Positions 36,930 to 45,850 are shown, numbered from the stretch's first letter. The stretch is DNA of 64,000 nucleotides from Bacillus sp. EB600 (GCF_024494385.1 NZ_JAEVLT010000020.1:23485-87484); one strand, 5' to 3'. The notes: generated by a model from the sequence alone, not told the origin. Made by a program: numbers and translations.

Positions 36930-37925
36930 ATGTCTGTAGTAAATGTGGCAATATTAGGCTTTGGAACAGTAGGAGAAGGGGTTTATAAAACGATTCAATC
37001 ACACCAAGAAGAGCTTACAGCTATTTTAGGAAGTAGAGTGGAAGTTGCGGCAGTTTTAGTTAGAAATAAGCAAAAAGATCGAAAAATCTCAGAGAATACC
37101 TTAGTAACTGATGATTTTGACGAAATTATCCGTCTTCCAAGGCTTGATGTCGTAATCGAAGCCATTGTTGGTAATGAACCTAGCTTTACCTATTTGAAAA
37201 AAGCAATTCAAAGAGGCTGTCATATTATTACTGCAAATAAACAGATGTTTGCGCACTACGGAAAAGAGTTAATGAAAATGGCGGATGACTATCATGTTAC
37301 AGTCGGGTTTGAAGCGACTGTTGCTGGCGGTGTTCCGATTATTCAAACACTTCGGCATTTACTAAAAGTAAATCGTGTCCAATCAGTCCAGGGTATTCTA
37401 AATGGGACTTCAAATTTTATTTTGACTGAGATGAGGGAAAAGCAACAGTCCTTTGAGGAGGCATTAAAACTTGCACAACACAAAGGGTTTGCTGAAGCAG
37501 ATCCAACTAACGATATTGAAGGCATTGACGCTTTTTATAAACTAATGATTCTAAGCAAAATTGCGTTTGGTAAAGAACCAGATTGGAAATCGGTTGAGCT
37601 TCAAGGAATAAATGGAATTACTAGTGAAAGTATTGCAGCTGCAGAAAAGAGTGGGTTGCGTTTTAAACACATTGCTTCCCTAGGTCAAAAGGGGGATAAA
37701 ATAATCGGGTCTGTAAAACCTGTTCTAATTGGGAAATCACATCCATTTTATAATGTTGAGGGTGTTGAAAATGCCGTTAATGTTCAATCAGATATTGTGG
37801 GAAGTATTACATTACAGGGACCAGGTGCAGGTATGTTTCCGACTGCAAGTGCAATAATTGAAGATCTAGTCTATGTAGCCAAAAAGCAGGCAAAAAATCA
37901 AGCAATTCTAGCTGAATCCATGTAG
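36930..37925 (+). CDS. hom: homoserine dehydrogenase, short form without ACT domain
   Basis: This NAD(P)-dependent enzyme reduces aspartate semialdehyde to homoserine, the precursor of methionine and threonine. The N-terminal Rossmann motif is LGFGTVGEGV; ITANKQMFAHYG, the GILNGTSNFILTEM block and FAEADPTNDIEGIDA are family signatures. At 331 aa it lacks the roughly 100-residue C-terminal ACT domain that gives threonine feedback in the B. subtilis enzyme (about 430 aa). Control by a SAM riboswitch suggests a copy devoted to methionine; a second regulated homoserine dehydrogenase probably exists elsewhere. Confidence 0.93.
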   Translation: MSVVNVAILGFGTVGEGVYKTIQSHQEELTAILGSRVEVAAVLVRNKQKDRKISENTLVTDDFDEIIRLPRLDVVIEAIVGNEPSFTYLKKAIQRGCHIITANKQMFAHYGKELMKMADDYHVTVGFEATVAGGVPIIQTLRHLLKVNRVQSVQGILNGTSNFILTEMREKQQSFEEALKLAQHKGFAEADPTNDIEGIDAFYKLMILSKIAFGKEPDWKSVELQGINGITSESIAAAEKSGLRFKHIASLGQKGDKIIGSVKPVLIGKSHPFYNVEGVENAVNVQSDIVGSITLQGPGAGMFPTASAIIEDLVYVAKKQAKNQAILAESM

Positions 37926-37932
37926 AACAAGG

Positions 37933-37961
37933 GAGAGTCCCTAAATCGGGTTGGGACTCTC
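37933..37961 (+). terminator. hairpin after hom, probable terminator
   Basis: Perfect 9-bp stem (GAGAGTCCC / GGGACTCTC) 7 bp after the hom stop. The following TGGGATTAGTTG is not T-rich, so termination may be weak or factor-assisted. Confidence 0.6.
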
Positions 37962-38030
37962 TGGGATTAGTTGTAAATAAATCCTTAAAGTATAAAGAAG
38001 TATGTTTGTAATTTAAAATCACCCCGAAAG

Positions 38031-38196
38031 TTATCCACAAACAAAACCTTGTCTTTTGAGTACTCCACAGACTTATGCACATTATCCACAATATTCATCT
38101 GCAATATCCACAATTTTTATTAACACATGGCGCTACCGAAAAAACTTTTTATCAAGGCATTTTAAAGCATTATCCACAATATCCACAGTATCCACA
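38031..38196 (+). other. cluster of DnaA boxes, all in one orientation
   Basis: Exact TTATCCACA occurs at 38031, 38082 and 38170; TTATGCACA (also fitting TTATNCACA) at 38073; near matches TACTCCACA at 38061, ATATCCACA at 38104 and 38179, and GTATCCACA at 38188. The last three boxes (38170-38196) are directly abutted 9-mers. All eight point the same way in a 550-bp gene-free gap between hom and doxX. Such clusters away from oriC titrate or load DnaA in Bacillus. No dnaA, dnaN or rep gene is nearby. The rest of the gap, 38197-38476, shows only a small TCTCC/GGAGA hairpin near 38400. Confidence 0.85.
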
Positions 38197-38476
38197 AAAA
38201 ATGTGTTGAAAAGGTTTTGAAAAGAACGTTCTGTCTCAAATTAGGTAAGGTTCACAATCTATTCAATTTTCTAATTTTAATATGTTAAGAAACTGTGAAA
38301 GCCGTTGCTCCTTTGAATAGAACCGAATATAGTAAAAGTGTAGAGAAGGTAGTGAAGCAATTCACAAACACTCTCTAGTAAAAACAACTGGCCGGTTGTA
38401 TCTCCTTAACGGAGAACGTTAAACGTCACTATTTTCTCTTGTGAAATGATTCGCAATAAAGTAGGAGATGATTACG

Positions 38477-38989
38477 ATGAGATGGTATAAAACCCCTCTC
38501 GCAGCTGTAGTTTGGACAGTTTTAAGAATATGGCTTGGAGTCCAATGGGTAGAAGGTGGAATTGAAAAATTCGCGAATGGTTTTGATGCAACTGGATTTT
38601 TAAAAGGAGCACTTGCAAAAGCAACAGGTGAGCATCCCGCAGTAGCAGTCTGGTATGCAGATTTCCTTAAAGGCTTTGCGATCCCGAATGTGCACTTATT
38701 TAACGCTATCATTCCCATCGGCGAACTTCTTGTCGGAGTAGCACTAATTGTCGGATTAGCTACCATCCCTGCTCTTATTGCCGGTGCGTTTATGAATTTA
38801 AATTTCATGCTGGCAGGAACAACAAGCACAAACCCAGTTCTTTACACAGCAACAATGATCCTTTTGTTCGCAGGAGCTGGAGCATACTTCTTTGGACTTG
38901 ACCGTTTCGCCATTCCTTATCTCAAAAAGGTCTTCAAAAGGGGCGAAAAGGGTCATAGAAAAGCAGTGAATGAACATCATGTTAGATAA
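38477..38989 (+). CDS. DoxX family membrane protein
   Basis: This 170-aa protein has four hydrophobic helices and the DoxX-type start VLRIWLGVQWVEGGIEKFANG, followed by GELLVGVALIVGL. Family members are quinone- or thiol-linked membrane oxidoreductase subunits, but most, including this one, have no proven activity. The ATG at 38477 is used because AGGAG lies 9 nt upstream; the ATG at 38468 abuts it. The basic C-terminal tail is cytoplasmic by the positive-inside rule. Confidence 0.85.
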   Translation: MRWYKTPLAAVVWTVLRIWLGVQWVEGGIEKFANGFDATGFLKGALAKATGEHPAVAVWYADFLKGFAIPNVHLFNAIIPIGELLVGVALIVGLATIPALIAGAFMNLNFMLAGTTSTNPVLYTATMILLFAGAGAYFFGLDRFAIPYLKKVFKRGEKGHRKAVNEHHVR

Positions 38990-39072
38990 CAGATTCTACA
39001 ACAGCCTTACAGTCATCAAAATCTCTTTATAGAATCTGACTATTTATATCCCCCTATATTTATTTAAAAAAA

Positions 39073-39105
39073 AGAAGCAGGAATTCCCTGCTTCTCCTTT
39101 TTTTC
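39073..39105 (+). terminator. intrinsic terminator of doxX
   Basis: Perfect 9-bp stem (AGAAGCAGG / CCTGCTTCT) with a 5-nt loop and a run CCTTTTTTT. Confidence 0.9.
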
Positions 39106-39167
39106 CTGAGTTGTAGGTAATAAATAGCGCAGCGCCCAAGGGTGCTTTCGCTTTCCTTCCGAAAGGG

Positions 39168-39353
39168 TTATCTTCTTTTTGCATTAACGCGCTGGTTTGC
39201 TGCGTTTGCCCGTGCTTGGGCTTCTAGATCCTCTTGATCAGCAAGTTCACGAGAATACTCTACGTCAATTCCATCTGATTTAAGATTTTTTGGTACTTGT
39301 GGAAGTGATGCTTTATTTTTATCACGAGTTTTGTGACCATGAGAACGACCCAC
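39168..39353 (-). CDS. yfhD: YfhD family small protein
   Basis: This 61-aa hydrophilic protein begins MGRSHGHKTRDKNKASLPQ and contains DVEYSRELADQEDLEAQARA, matching the YfhD family conserved next to yfhE and recX in Bacillus. Rich in charged residues and Gln, probably disordered in part. A spore association is plausible but unproven. The ATG at 39353 follows AAAGGGG. In the same direction as yfhE just upstream. Confidence 0.85.
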   Translation of the reverse strand: MGRSHGHKTRDKNKASLPQVPKNLKSDGIDVEYSRELADQEDLEAQARANAANQRVNAKRR

Positions 39354-39443
39354 TGCAAAAACCCCTTTCAGCTTTTAAATAATTTGGAAGAAAATTATCT
39401 TCCTCTACTATTATTGCCAAACAGAGGATTTTCATAATGGAAA

Positions 39444-39575
39444 TTAATGCTTCGTTCTTCTTTCATTATAGCCTCCGGCACGATCAGCCAATTTAAAATC
39501 ACGTTGATAACCAACTTCTTGCGCGCTAGTAAGCGTATATTTTGGTTTTTCCTTCTTCTTTTTATCTGCCACAAT
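39444..39575 (-). CDS. yfhE: YfhE-like small protein, possibly frameshifted near its start
   Basis: The conserved core YTLTSAQEVGYQRDFKLADRA identifies YfhE. The frame that contains it opens from a TTG at 39575, 7 nt after AAGGAG, giving about 43 aa with start MWQIKRRRKNQK. An alternative ATG/GTG frame from the same site gives the more family-like VADKKKKEKPK but then hits a stop unless one A is removed from the AAAAA at 39541-39545. So either the TTG is real, or there is a one-base indel (mutation or sequencing error) in the homopolymer. Confidence 0.65.
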   Translation of the reverse strand: MVADKKKKEKPKYTLTSAQEVGYQRDFKLADRAGGYNERRTKH

Positions 39576-39743
39576 TTTCATCTCCTTTCAGATAGTTTAA
39601 TTTTTCCTCCTAAAAAGACCTTCAAAAAATGACAACAGCACTTTTTTGTACTTATTTCCATTTTTACCCTACAAGCAAAGAAAGATACAGCTTTTCATAA
39701 AAATCCCGTTAAATATGGTAGAGTAATGAATGAGGTGAGGAAA

Positions 39744-40556
39744 GTGGCTGTTATTACGAAAATCACCACTCAGCAAAAAAAACAGGATCGTTATAATATT
39801 TTTATGGATTATGGAAAAGGGGAAGAGTTTGCTTTTAGTGTTGATGAGGATGTCCTTATAAAGTTTCAATTAAAAAAAGGCCTAGAGCTTGATGAATTCT
39901 CTTTAATGGAAATTCACTATCATGATGATATTCAGAAAGCATACAATTCAGCTATTTCCTATTTAGCAAAGAGGATCAGATCAGAAAAGGAAATAAAGGA
40001 TTATTTACTTAAAAAAGAAATAGAGGAGCCTGTTATACAGGAAGTTATCCATAAATTAACCACTCAGAATTATATTGATGACAAGGAGTACGCTTTTGCG
40101 TATGTAAGAACCCAAATCAATACAACCGACAAAGGACCAGATTTAGTTCAAATGGAATTAAAAGAAAGAGGTATTGATAAGGCTTTAATTGAACTAGCTA
40201 TGGAAGAGTACTCTTTTGAACATCAATTGGAAAAAGCGTCGATGCTCAGTAAGAAATTTATTCAAAAGAATTCAAAGGAATCAATGAGAGTAGTAAAACA
40301 AAAGCTTGAGAATTTGTTGGTCAGGAGAGGATACCCCTTTGAGGTAATCAATGTTACTGTAAGAGAAATTAATTTGGACAAACCCGTTGCTGACGAACTG
40401 GAAGCCATTAGGTTTCAGGGGGAAAAGGCCATCAGAAAGTTTAGTAATTATACTGGGTTTGAGTATGAACAGAAGATGAAACAGTTTTTATTTCGAAAAG
40501 GATTTTCTTTTGAAATTATTGAAAGGTTTTTAACTGAATTAAAGGAAAGTGAGTAG
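39744..40556 (+). CDS. recX: regulatory protein RecX
   Basis: RecX binds RecA filaments and modulates recombination. The 270-aa protein has the Bacillus-type N-terminal extension (VAVITKITTQQKKQDRYNIF, then FAFSVDEDVLIKFQLKKGLELDE) and three-helix RecX repeats with RSEKEIKDYLLKKEIEEPVIQEVI, IDDKEYAFAYV and FRKGFSFEIIERFL. GTG 39744 follows GAGGTGAGG and makes the N-terminus align with B. subtilis RecX; the ATG at 39726 overlaps that site. Genomic context with yfhH and sspK agrees. Confidence 0.93.
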   Translation: MAVITKITTQQKKQDRYNIFMDYGKGEEFAFSVDEDVLIKFQLKKGLELDEFSLMEIHYHDDIQKAYNSAISYLAKRIRSEKEIKDYLLKKEIEEPVIQEVIHKLTTQNYIDDKEYAFAYVRTQINTTDKGPDLVQMELKERGIDKALIELAMEEYSFEHQLEKASMLSKKFIQKNSKESMRVVKQKLENLLVRRGYPFEVINVTVREINLDKPVADELEAIRFQGEKAIRKFSNYTGFEYEQKMKQFLFRKGFSFEIIERFLTELKESE

Positions 40557-40676
40557 GAGCACGGTGGAATCTGCTATGATATTACTTTTCCTCATTTTCA
40601 TGAAGTTAATTCCTTTCATATTCTGACAATATTCACTATACTAAAGTTAACATACTTGTAATGGTGGGATGTATTT

Positions 40677-41000
40677 ATGCAGCAAGAAAAGCGTTATAGT
40701 CAAATGACAGTGCAGGAACTGCGACAGGAAATAGCGAAACTCCAGGAAAGAGCACGTAAAGCAGAACAATTGGGAATGGTCAATGAATTTGCTGTGCTTG
40801 AAAGAAAAGCAGTCATGGCAAAAGCATATTTACTAAATCCTAATTCCTTTACACCTGGACAAATATATGAAATTGATGGTGCTCCAGGATCATTTTTCAA
40901 AATTAATTATATTAATGGGGTATTTGCATGGGGGTATCGTTTGAATGGTGACGGAAAAGACGAGGCACTTCCAATATCAATGTTACTAGTAGAAAAATAA
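40677..41000 (+). CDS. yfhH: YfhH family protein (DUF1811)
   Basis: This 107-aa protein has an N-terminal helical half (MTVQELRQEIAKLQERARKAEQLGMVNEFAVLERK) and a C-terminal beta half with FKINYINGVFAWGYR, resembling a small SH3-like barrel. It matches YfhH, conserved after recX in Bacillus; function unknown. A weak GGTGGGATG site precedes the ATG. It converges on sspK, with a shared terminator between them. Confidence 0.87.
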   Translation: MQQEKRYSQMTVQELRQEIAKLQERARKAEQLGMVNEFAVLERKAVMAKAYLLNPNSFTPGQIYEIDGAPGSFFKINYINGVFAWGYRLNGDGKDEALPISMLLVEK

Positions 41001-41002
41001 TT

Positions 41003-41033
41003 TAAAAACCAGAGAAAATACCTCTCTGGTTAA
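41003..41033. terminator. bidirectional terminator between yfhH and sspK
   Basis: AACCAGAGA (41007) pairs with TCTCTGGTT (41031). The minus strand has TTTTTAAATTATTTTT after it, so it best serves sspK; on the plus strand the T-run is weak. Confidence 0.75.
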
Positions 41034-41074
41034 AAGTTGTTCAAAGCTCATGTAAATCTTTTTTATTCTTGTCC

Positions 41075-41248
41075 CTACGTTAAACCAATTGAATCACTTT
41101 CACGCTCTCCCGAAGCATGCATACGCTCTTGAGGATGTGTATTGGTTGTCCCATCAGCCCTTTTTGAAGCATATTCTTCTTTGGCACGAGGCTCTCCCTC
41201 AAATTTGTTATGATTTTGGTTTGGGAAATTAGTTGCTTTATTTCTCAT
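41075..41248 (-). CDS. sspK: small acid-soluble spore protein K
   Basis: SspK is a minor spore-core protein made in the forespore. The 57-aa product reads [23 protein letters not shown].. with the near-invariant [20 protein letters not shown], very close to B. subtilis SspK but with a short C-terminal extension (ESDSIGLT). ATG 41248 has GGAGG 8 nt upstream; a 20-codon upstream extension lacks a site. A sigma-G promoter is expected; I did not assign it. Confidence 0.92.
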   Translation of the reverse strand: MRNKATNFPNQNHNKFEGEPRAKEEYASKRADGTTNTHPQERMHASGERESDSIGLT

Positions 41249-41374
41249 TGAAATACCTCCGTTAATAGAAATGAGAAACAGTGAAAAGCAAAAGACTGAG
41301 CTTTTCACGTAAGTATAGTATTGTACTTGGTGTCATTAAATATGTTGTAAAGAATTACTAACGAGGTGTAATGG

Positions 41375-41644
41375 ATGAACGATTATCAGGAACGACTAAC
41401 TAGGCTTCTATTAGATAAAAATGACTATTTATCATCTGCACAGGCAAGAATTTGGGTTGAATTGCTTTGGGATGACTTTGAGACAACATACGCTAAAGCC
41501 GGCAGACCGTATCAGGGTATTGAAATGACCGAAAAAGTAGTAAAGCAATGGATTCAGCAATATGGGGGAAATCTTCATGAGTTTGTAGCTGAAAATCCCA
41601 AGTATAAGGATTATTTGGTTCAGGATAAGAATACTTTACATTAA
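41375..41644 (+). CDS. yfhJ: YfhJ family (WVELL) protein
   Basis: This 89-aa protein contains ARIWVELLWDDFETTYAKAGRPYQG, the WVELL motif that names the family, and a C-terminal NGGNLHEFV-like segment. It is always near yfhH and sspK in Bacillus; function unknown. The ATG follows GAGGTG at 8 nt. Its own terminator follows at once. Confidence 0.9.
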   Translation: MNDYQERLTRLLLDKNDYLSSAQARIWVELLWDDFETTYAKAGRPYQGIEMTEKVVKQWIQQYGGNLHEFVAENPKYKDYLVQDKNTLH

Positions 41645-41674
41645 AAAAGCGATGACAGGTGTCACCGCTTTTTA
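41643..41674 (+). terminator. intrinsic terminator of yfhJ
   Basis: AAAAAGCGATGACA pairs with TGTCACCGCTTTTT (one mismatch), overlapping the stop codon; the stem itself supplies the T-run. Confidence 0.85.
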
Positions 41675-41712
41675 AGTCGACGTTCCTTCTTTTGGGCGCT
41701 TCCGCTTTTCTA
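41674..41712. repeat. short fragment of the dispersed repeat
   Basis: TCGACGTTCC ... GGGCGCTTCCGCTTTTCTAAC shares words with the copies at 49347 (GCTTCCGCTTTTC) and 62474. It separates yfhJ from the end of yfhP. Confidence 0.45.
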
Positions 41713-41713
41713 A

Positions 41714-42694
41714 CTAATTGGGGAGGACATCCAATTTTTTGCGAAGCTTTTCTTCGCTAAATATCCAGCCTGTATAAGAACTGATAATTCTTAGATCCTG
41801 ATCAAGTTGAACGACAGCGACAAAAGGATAGCGGTTGTTACTTCTGTATCGTAAATCAATAAACCTTACTTCGTAGGCATCGTCAAATTCGTCTACTTCC
41901 CATCTGTAAACAGGTGAAAACGAAAGGAAGGCTGAAAGATTTTTGTCTTTTTTTGCAGCTTCAAGAACAGGTGTATCAGGTATAGGGATACGATTAAATT
42001 GATCTAAAATGATGATCTTATTTTTCACTCCCCGACCAACAAAAAATTGATGCTTTGTCCTGATCGCAAGTCTCCATTGGTGAAATTTCAAAGTAGGGGC
42101 GATAATAATTTCTGTTGCGTCTGGAACAAGGTTTAATACTTCTTTTCGAATTCTACGTTGAGCAAGAGTGCGGAAAACGTAGTAAGAGGCAATAACTGCA
42201 TATACAGCAAGAAAGGTGTATCCAGGATATGCACCTGCAATCCAGAGTATGATTCCAACAATATGGAGTGCAAAAATAAACGGATCAAATGTATTGATAA
42301 TCCCTAGTGCAACCCATTTGGGTGTAAACGGTCTAAGTGCCTGCGTTCCGTATGCATTGAAAATATCAACAAATACGTGAAGAAATACTGCAAAAAAAGT
42401 CCACAGCCATAAATGTAATAAATTTGCATCTGGGAAAAACGGATATACTACTGCTAAAATAATAAGAGGCCACAAAATAACTGCTGGAATTGAATGAGTA
42501 ATACCACGATGATTTCGAATATACACGGCATTATTTCGAAGTTTTAAAACCGTGTCAATGTCAGGTATTTGTGAACCAACGATCGTCCCAATCAGAACGC
42601 TGCTTGCGGTCATATGATTGCTTAAGACGATAGGATCTAGTGTTGCGAGTCCTCCTAAGGCAATTCCCATAACAAGATGAGTTCCTGTATCCAA
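41714..42694 (-). CDS. yfhP: YfhP, membrane-bound metal-dependent hydrolase family (DUF457)
   Basis: This 326-aa protein has an N-terminal YdjM-type half with about five hydrophobic helices and conserved polar residues in DTGTHLVMGIALGG, GSQIPDIDTVL and RNHRGITHSIP, where the His and Asp residues look like a membrane-embedded metal site. The C-terminal 130 residues are soluble beta-rich. In B. subtilis YfhP represses the neighbouring yfhQ-fabL-sspE region. The start is a TTG 8 nt after GGAGGTCC. It is divergent from mutY. Confidence 0.88.
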   Translation of the reverse strand: MDTGTHLVMGIALGGLATLDPIVLSNHMTASSVLIGTIVGSQIPDIDTVLKLRNNAVYIRNHRGITHSIPAVILWPLIILAVVYPFFPDANLLHLWLWTFFAVFLHVFVDIFNAYGTQALRPFTPKWVALGIINTFDPFIFALHIVGIILWIAGAYPGYTFLAVYAVIASYYVFRTLAQRRIRKEVLNLVPDATEIIIAPTLKFHQWRLAIRTKHQFFVGRGVKNKIIILDQFNRIPIPDTPVLEAAKKDKNLSAFLSFSPVYRWEVDEFDDAYEVRFIDLRYRSNNRYPFVAVVQLDQDLRIISSYTGWIFSEEKLRKKLDVLPN

Positions 42695-42793
42695 AAGGAA
42701 AGGACCTCCTTTAAAAAATAAATTAATTACTTAGTCCTCACTATTATATTCCCACAATCTATAGTGTTTAACAACTTGGAGGCCCAAAAAGTA

Positions 42794-43891
42794 ATGGAAA
42801 AAAAATTAAGAAATCTTGACAAAATAGATAGTAAAGTATTTCAAAGTGATTTAATCTCTTGGTTTAAACAAGAGCAGCGTGAGTTACCATGGCGAAAAGA
42901 CCAGGACCCATATAAAGTATGGGTTTCGGAAATTATGTTGCAGCAGACAAGGGTAGAAACAGTCATTCCGTATTTTAATCGTTTTCTTGAGCGGTTCCCT
43001 ACATTAGATGATCTGGCAGCTGCTGACGATGAAAAAGTCCTTAAGGCATGGGAGGGACTTGGCTATTATTCTCGAGTTCGTAATTTGCAATCAGCTGTAA
43101 AAGAAGTGCAGGAGAAATATAACAGTGTTGTTCCGAGTGACCCTAAAGAAATATCTTCTTTAAAAGGGGTGGGACCCTATACAGCGGGTGCCATTTTAAG
43201 CATAGCATACGGGATACCTGAGCCGGCTGTTGACGGAAATGTTATGAGGGTATTAGCTAGAATCCTTTCTATCTGGGAAGATATAGCAAAGCCAGCTTCA
43301 CGAAAAGTGTTTGAGAAAGCAGTGAGACAACTAATCTCACAGGATGACCCATCAAGCTTTAATCAAGCACTAATGGAATTAGGAGCACTAATATGTACAC
43401 CTACATCACCATCATGTCTATTGTGCCCTGTTCGTGAACATTGTCAGGGCTTTTATGAGGGCACACAAAATGAACTGCCTATAAAGTCAAAAAAGGGCAA
43501 ACAAAAACAGGTTCAGCTAGCAGCGATTGTCCTTGTGGATGAACATGGAAAAATCCTTATCCATAAGCGTTCTAGTCAGGGACTGCTTGCAAATTTATGG
43601 GAGTTTCCGAATGTTGAAATTGATTTTCCTATCCAAAATGAAAAAAGGCAATTGTCAGGACTTTTTCAAGAAACATTTGGCTGGGAAATTAAACAACTAA
43701 AAAGGCTTGGTCAAATTCAACATGTTTTTTCCCATTTGATCTGGAATATAGACGTATACAGCGGAACAACTTCAAAAGTTTTGCTAGAACAAGACTGGAA
43801 GCTCGTCACCTTGGAGGACATGGAGGACTATGCTTTCCCTGTACCATATCAAAAAATGCGCAAGCTTTATCAGGAATTAAGTTCAAAATAA
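42794..43891 (+). CDS. mutY: A/G-specific adenine glycosylase MutY
   Basis: MutY removes adenine mispaired with 8-oxoguanine. The N-terminal catalytic domain has LQQTRVETV with the catalytic Glu, the HhH motif [11 protein letters not shown], and the catalytic Asp in [10 protein letters not shown]. The 4Fe-4S cluster Cys pattern C-x6-C-x2-C-x5-C is present ([17 protein letters not shown]). The C-terminal NUDIX-like domain recognises oxoG. About 365 aa. ATG 42794 lies 13 nt after TTGGAGG; the earlier ATG at 42764 has no site. Confidence 0.94.
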   Translation: MEKKLRNLDKIDSKVFQSDLISWFKQEQRELPWRKDQDPYKVWVSEIMLQQTRVETVIPYFNRFLERFPTLDDLAAADDEKVLKAWEGLGYYSRVRNLQSAVKEVQEKYNSVVPSDPKEISSLKGVGPYTAGAILSIAYGIPEPAVDGNVMRVLARILSIWEDIAKPASRKVFEKAVRQLISQDDPSSFNQALMELGALICTPTSPSCLLCPVREHCQGFYEGTQNELPIKSKKGKQKQVQLAAIVLVDEHGKILIHKRSSQGLLANLWEFPNVEIDFPIQNEKRQLSGLFQETFGWEIKQLKRLGQIQHVFSHLIWNIDVYSGTTSKVLLEQDWKLVTLEDMEDYAFPVPYQKMRKLYQELSSK

Positions 43892-43909
43892 GAAAAGCGC
43901 GCAAAGTAG

Positions 43910-44250
43910 TTGGGAGGGTATTCTGTCATAAGGTTATGAAGGACAGAAAGAGCTCATGGAAGGCAAAATTGTCCGTCATGATGGTGATGAAGGACAAAAA
44001 GAGCCGCTGGAAACCAGAAAATATCCGTCATAAGGGTGATGAAGGACAAAATCTTCCAGACGAAGGCAAAAATTGTCCATCATGATGGTGATGAAGGACA
44101 AAAGGAGCTCATGGAAGGCGAAAATTGTCCATCATGTGATGGTGATGAAGGACAAAAAGAGCCGCTGGAAACCAGAAAATATCCGTCATAAGGGTGATGA
44201 AGGACAAAATCTTCCAGACGAAAGCAAAAATTGTCCATCAAAAGGTAAGT
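43910..44250. repeat. second hierarchical minisatellite: 52-bp hairpin units in a 158-bp three-unit order
   Basis: GGACA words occur at 43941, 43992, 44044, 44096, 44150 and 44202 (spacings 51, 52, 52, 54, 52). Three unit types alternate in order, marked GAGCTCATGG, GAGCCGCTGG and ATCTTCCAGACG, so 43992 to 44150 and 44044 to 44202 are both 158 bp. Each unit carries TGTCC[AG]TCAT paired with ATGAAGGACA across about 7 nt, a short hairpin. It lies between the converging mutY and yfhS. No open frame crosses it, since 52 is not a multiple of three. Confidence 0.93.
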
Positions 44251-44271
44251 AAAGGAAAGTTAAATAATTAT

Positions 44272-44496
44272 TTAATCATAAACAGTTTTTGTCCCATGGG
44301 TGTAATCAGCCTCATCATGCTTAAGTCCTCCACGATTTTCAATTTCTCCAATAATTTCGCGGTGAATGCTTACGCCTTCACTGTTTAGGTACGGTGCCAT
44401 TTGTTGGAGAGAGTGATGGAAAAAAGCAAGCTCACTTTTATCCCATTCTGATTTTGGAATCATCGATAATTCGGTCATATCACGTCCAACATACAT
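44272..44496 (-). CDS. yfhS: YfhS-like small cytosolic protein
   Basis: This 74-aa protein begins MYVGRDMTELSMIPKSEWDKSELAFFHHSLQQM and has EGVSIHREIIGEIENRGG and a polar tail. It corresponds in size and position (mutY - yfhS - fabL) to B. subtilis YfhS, of unknown function. ATG 44496 follows AGAGGAAG; the 33-codon extension upstream is not supported. Confidence 0.78.
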   Translation of the reverse strand: MYVGRDMTELSMIPKSEWDKSELAFFHHSLQQMAPYLNSEGVSIHREIIGEIENRGGLKHDEADYTHGTKTVYD

Positions 44497-44599
44497 TTTA
44501 ATCTTCCTCTCATAAAGGGTATATAGACTATTGTTTTGTTTATAATTGTCTTCTATGCATGTAAAAGCTAAAATAAAAATGAAAAGTGAAAGCACCCGA

Positions 44600-44692
44600 A
44601 TGAAGGAACCTTCAAATCAGCACATTCTCGAAAAGGCTGTTGAACCTTTCCATGTCCTGTGCGTGAGTTAGACAGTTATCAAAGTTAAAAAA
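44600..44692. repeat. partial copy of the dispersed hairpin repeat
   Basis: It contains GCACCCGAATGAAGGAAC, CAGCACATTCTCG, TGTCCTGTGCGT and TTAGACAGTTATCAAAG. The last word recurs at 62737-62755, and CCCGAATTAAGGAAC recurs at 62489. It separates yfhS from the fabL promoter region. Confidence 0.6.
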
Positions 44693-44710
44693 TATAAATT
44701 ATGTTAGTAG

Positions 44711-45475
<765 letters not shown>

Positions 45476-45547
45476 TCAATTACCAAATTTTAGTTGGATA
45501 ACCCCCGCGATACTGGGATACATTATTATCGTGGAGGTGATTACACA

Positions 45548-45850
45548 ATGGCAAACTTCAATAATCAACCAAACAAAACTTCAGCTGGAACGAACATTCA
45601 ACAAGTAAGACAACAGAATGCTCAATCTGCTCAAGGCGGCGCTGGCGCATTTGGTACTGAATTTGCGAGCGAAACAAATGCTCAACAAGTTAGACAACAA
45701 AATGCTCAATCTGCTAAAAGCGGCCAGTCTGCTCAAGGCGCATTTGGCACAGAGTTCGCAAGCGAAACAAATGCTGCTGAAGTGAGACAACAAAATCAAC
45801 AGTCCCAAGCTCGTAAATCGCAAAACTCTGGCCAATTCGGACCGAGCTAA
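45548..45850 (+). CDS. sspE: gamma-type small acid-soluble spore protein
   Basis: Gamma-type SASPs are amino-acid reserves degraded on germination and do not bind DNA. The 100-aa product is rich in Gln, Asn, Ala and Ser, with two copies of the repeat GAFGTEFASETNA that includes the germination-protease site TEFASE. ATG 45548 has GGAGGTGAT at 7 nt; 18 upstream codons are excluded. A possible forespore sigma-G promoter is GGATA at 45496 and CATTATTA at 45521, though the spacing is long. Confidence 0.94.
   Translation: MANFNNQPNKTSAGTNIQQVRQQNAQSAQGGAGAFGTEFASETNAQQVRQQNAQSAKSGQSAQGAFGTEFASETNAAEVRQQNQQSQARKSQNSGQFGPS

Noticed and set aside
38221..38240. LexA (SOS) box at GAACGTTC
   Set aside because: The Bacillus consensus needs four bases between GAAC and GTTC; here the halves abut directly.
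37962..38470. Chromosomal or plasmid replication origin
   Set aside because: DnaA boxes are dense, but there is no dnaA, dnaN or rep gene, no clear AT-rich unwinding element with trios, and the flanks are ordinary chromosomal genes. A titration or regulatory cluster is more likely.
43910..44250. CRISPR or REP array
   Set aside because: The variable parts are not unique; they recur in a fixed three-type order. No cas gene is near.
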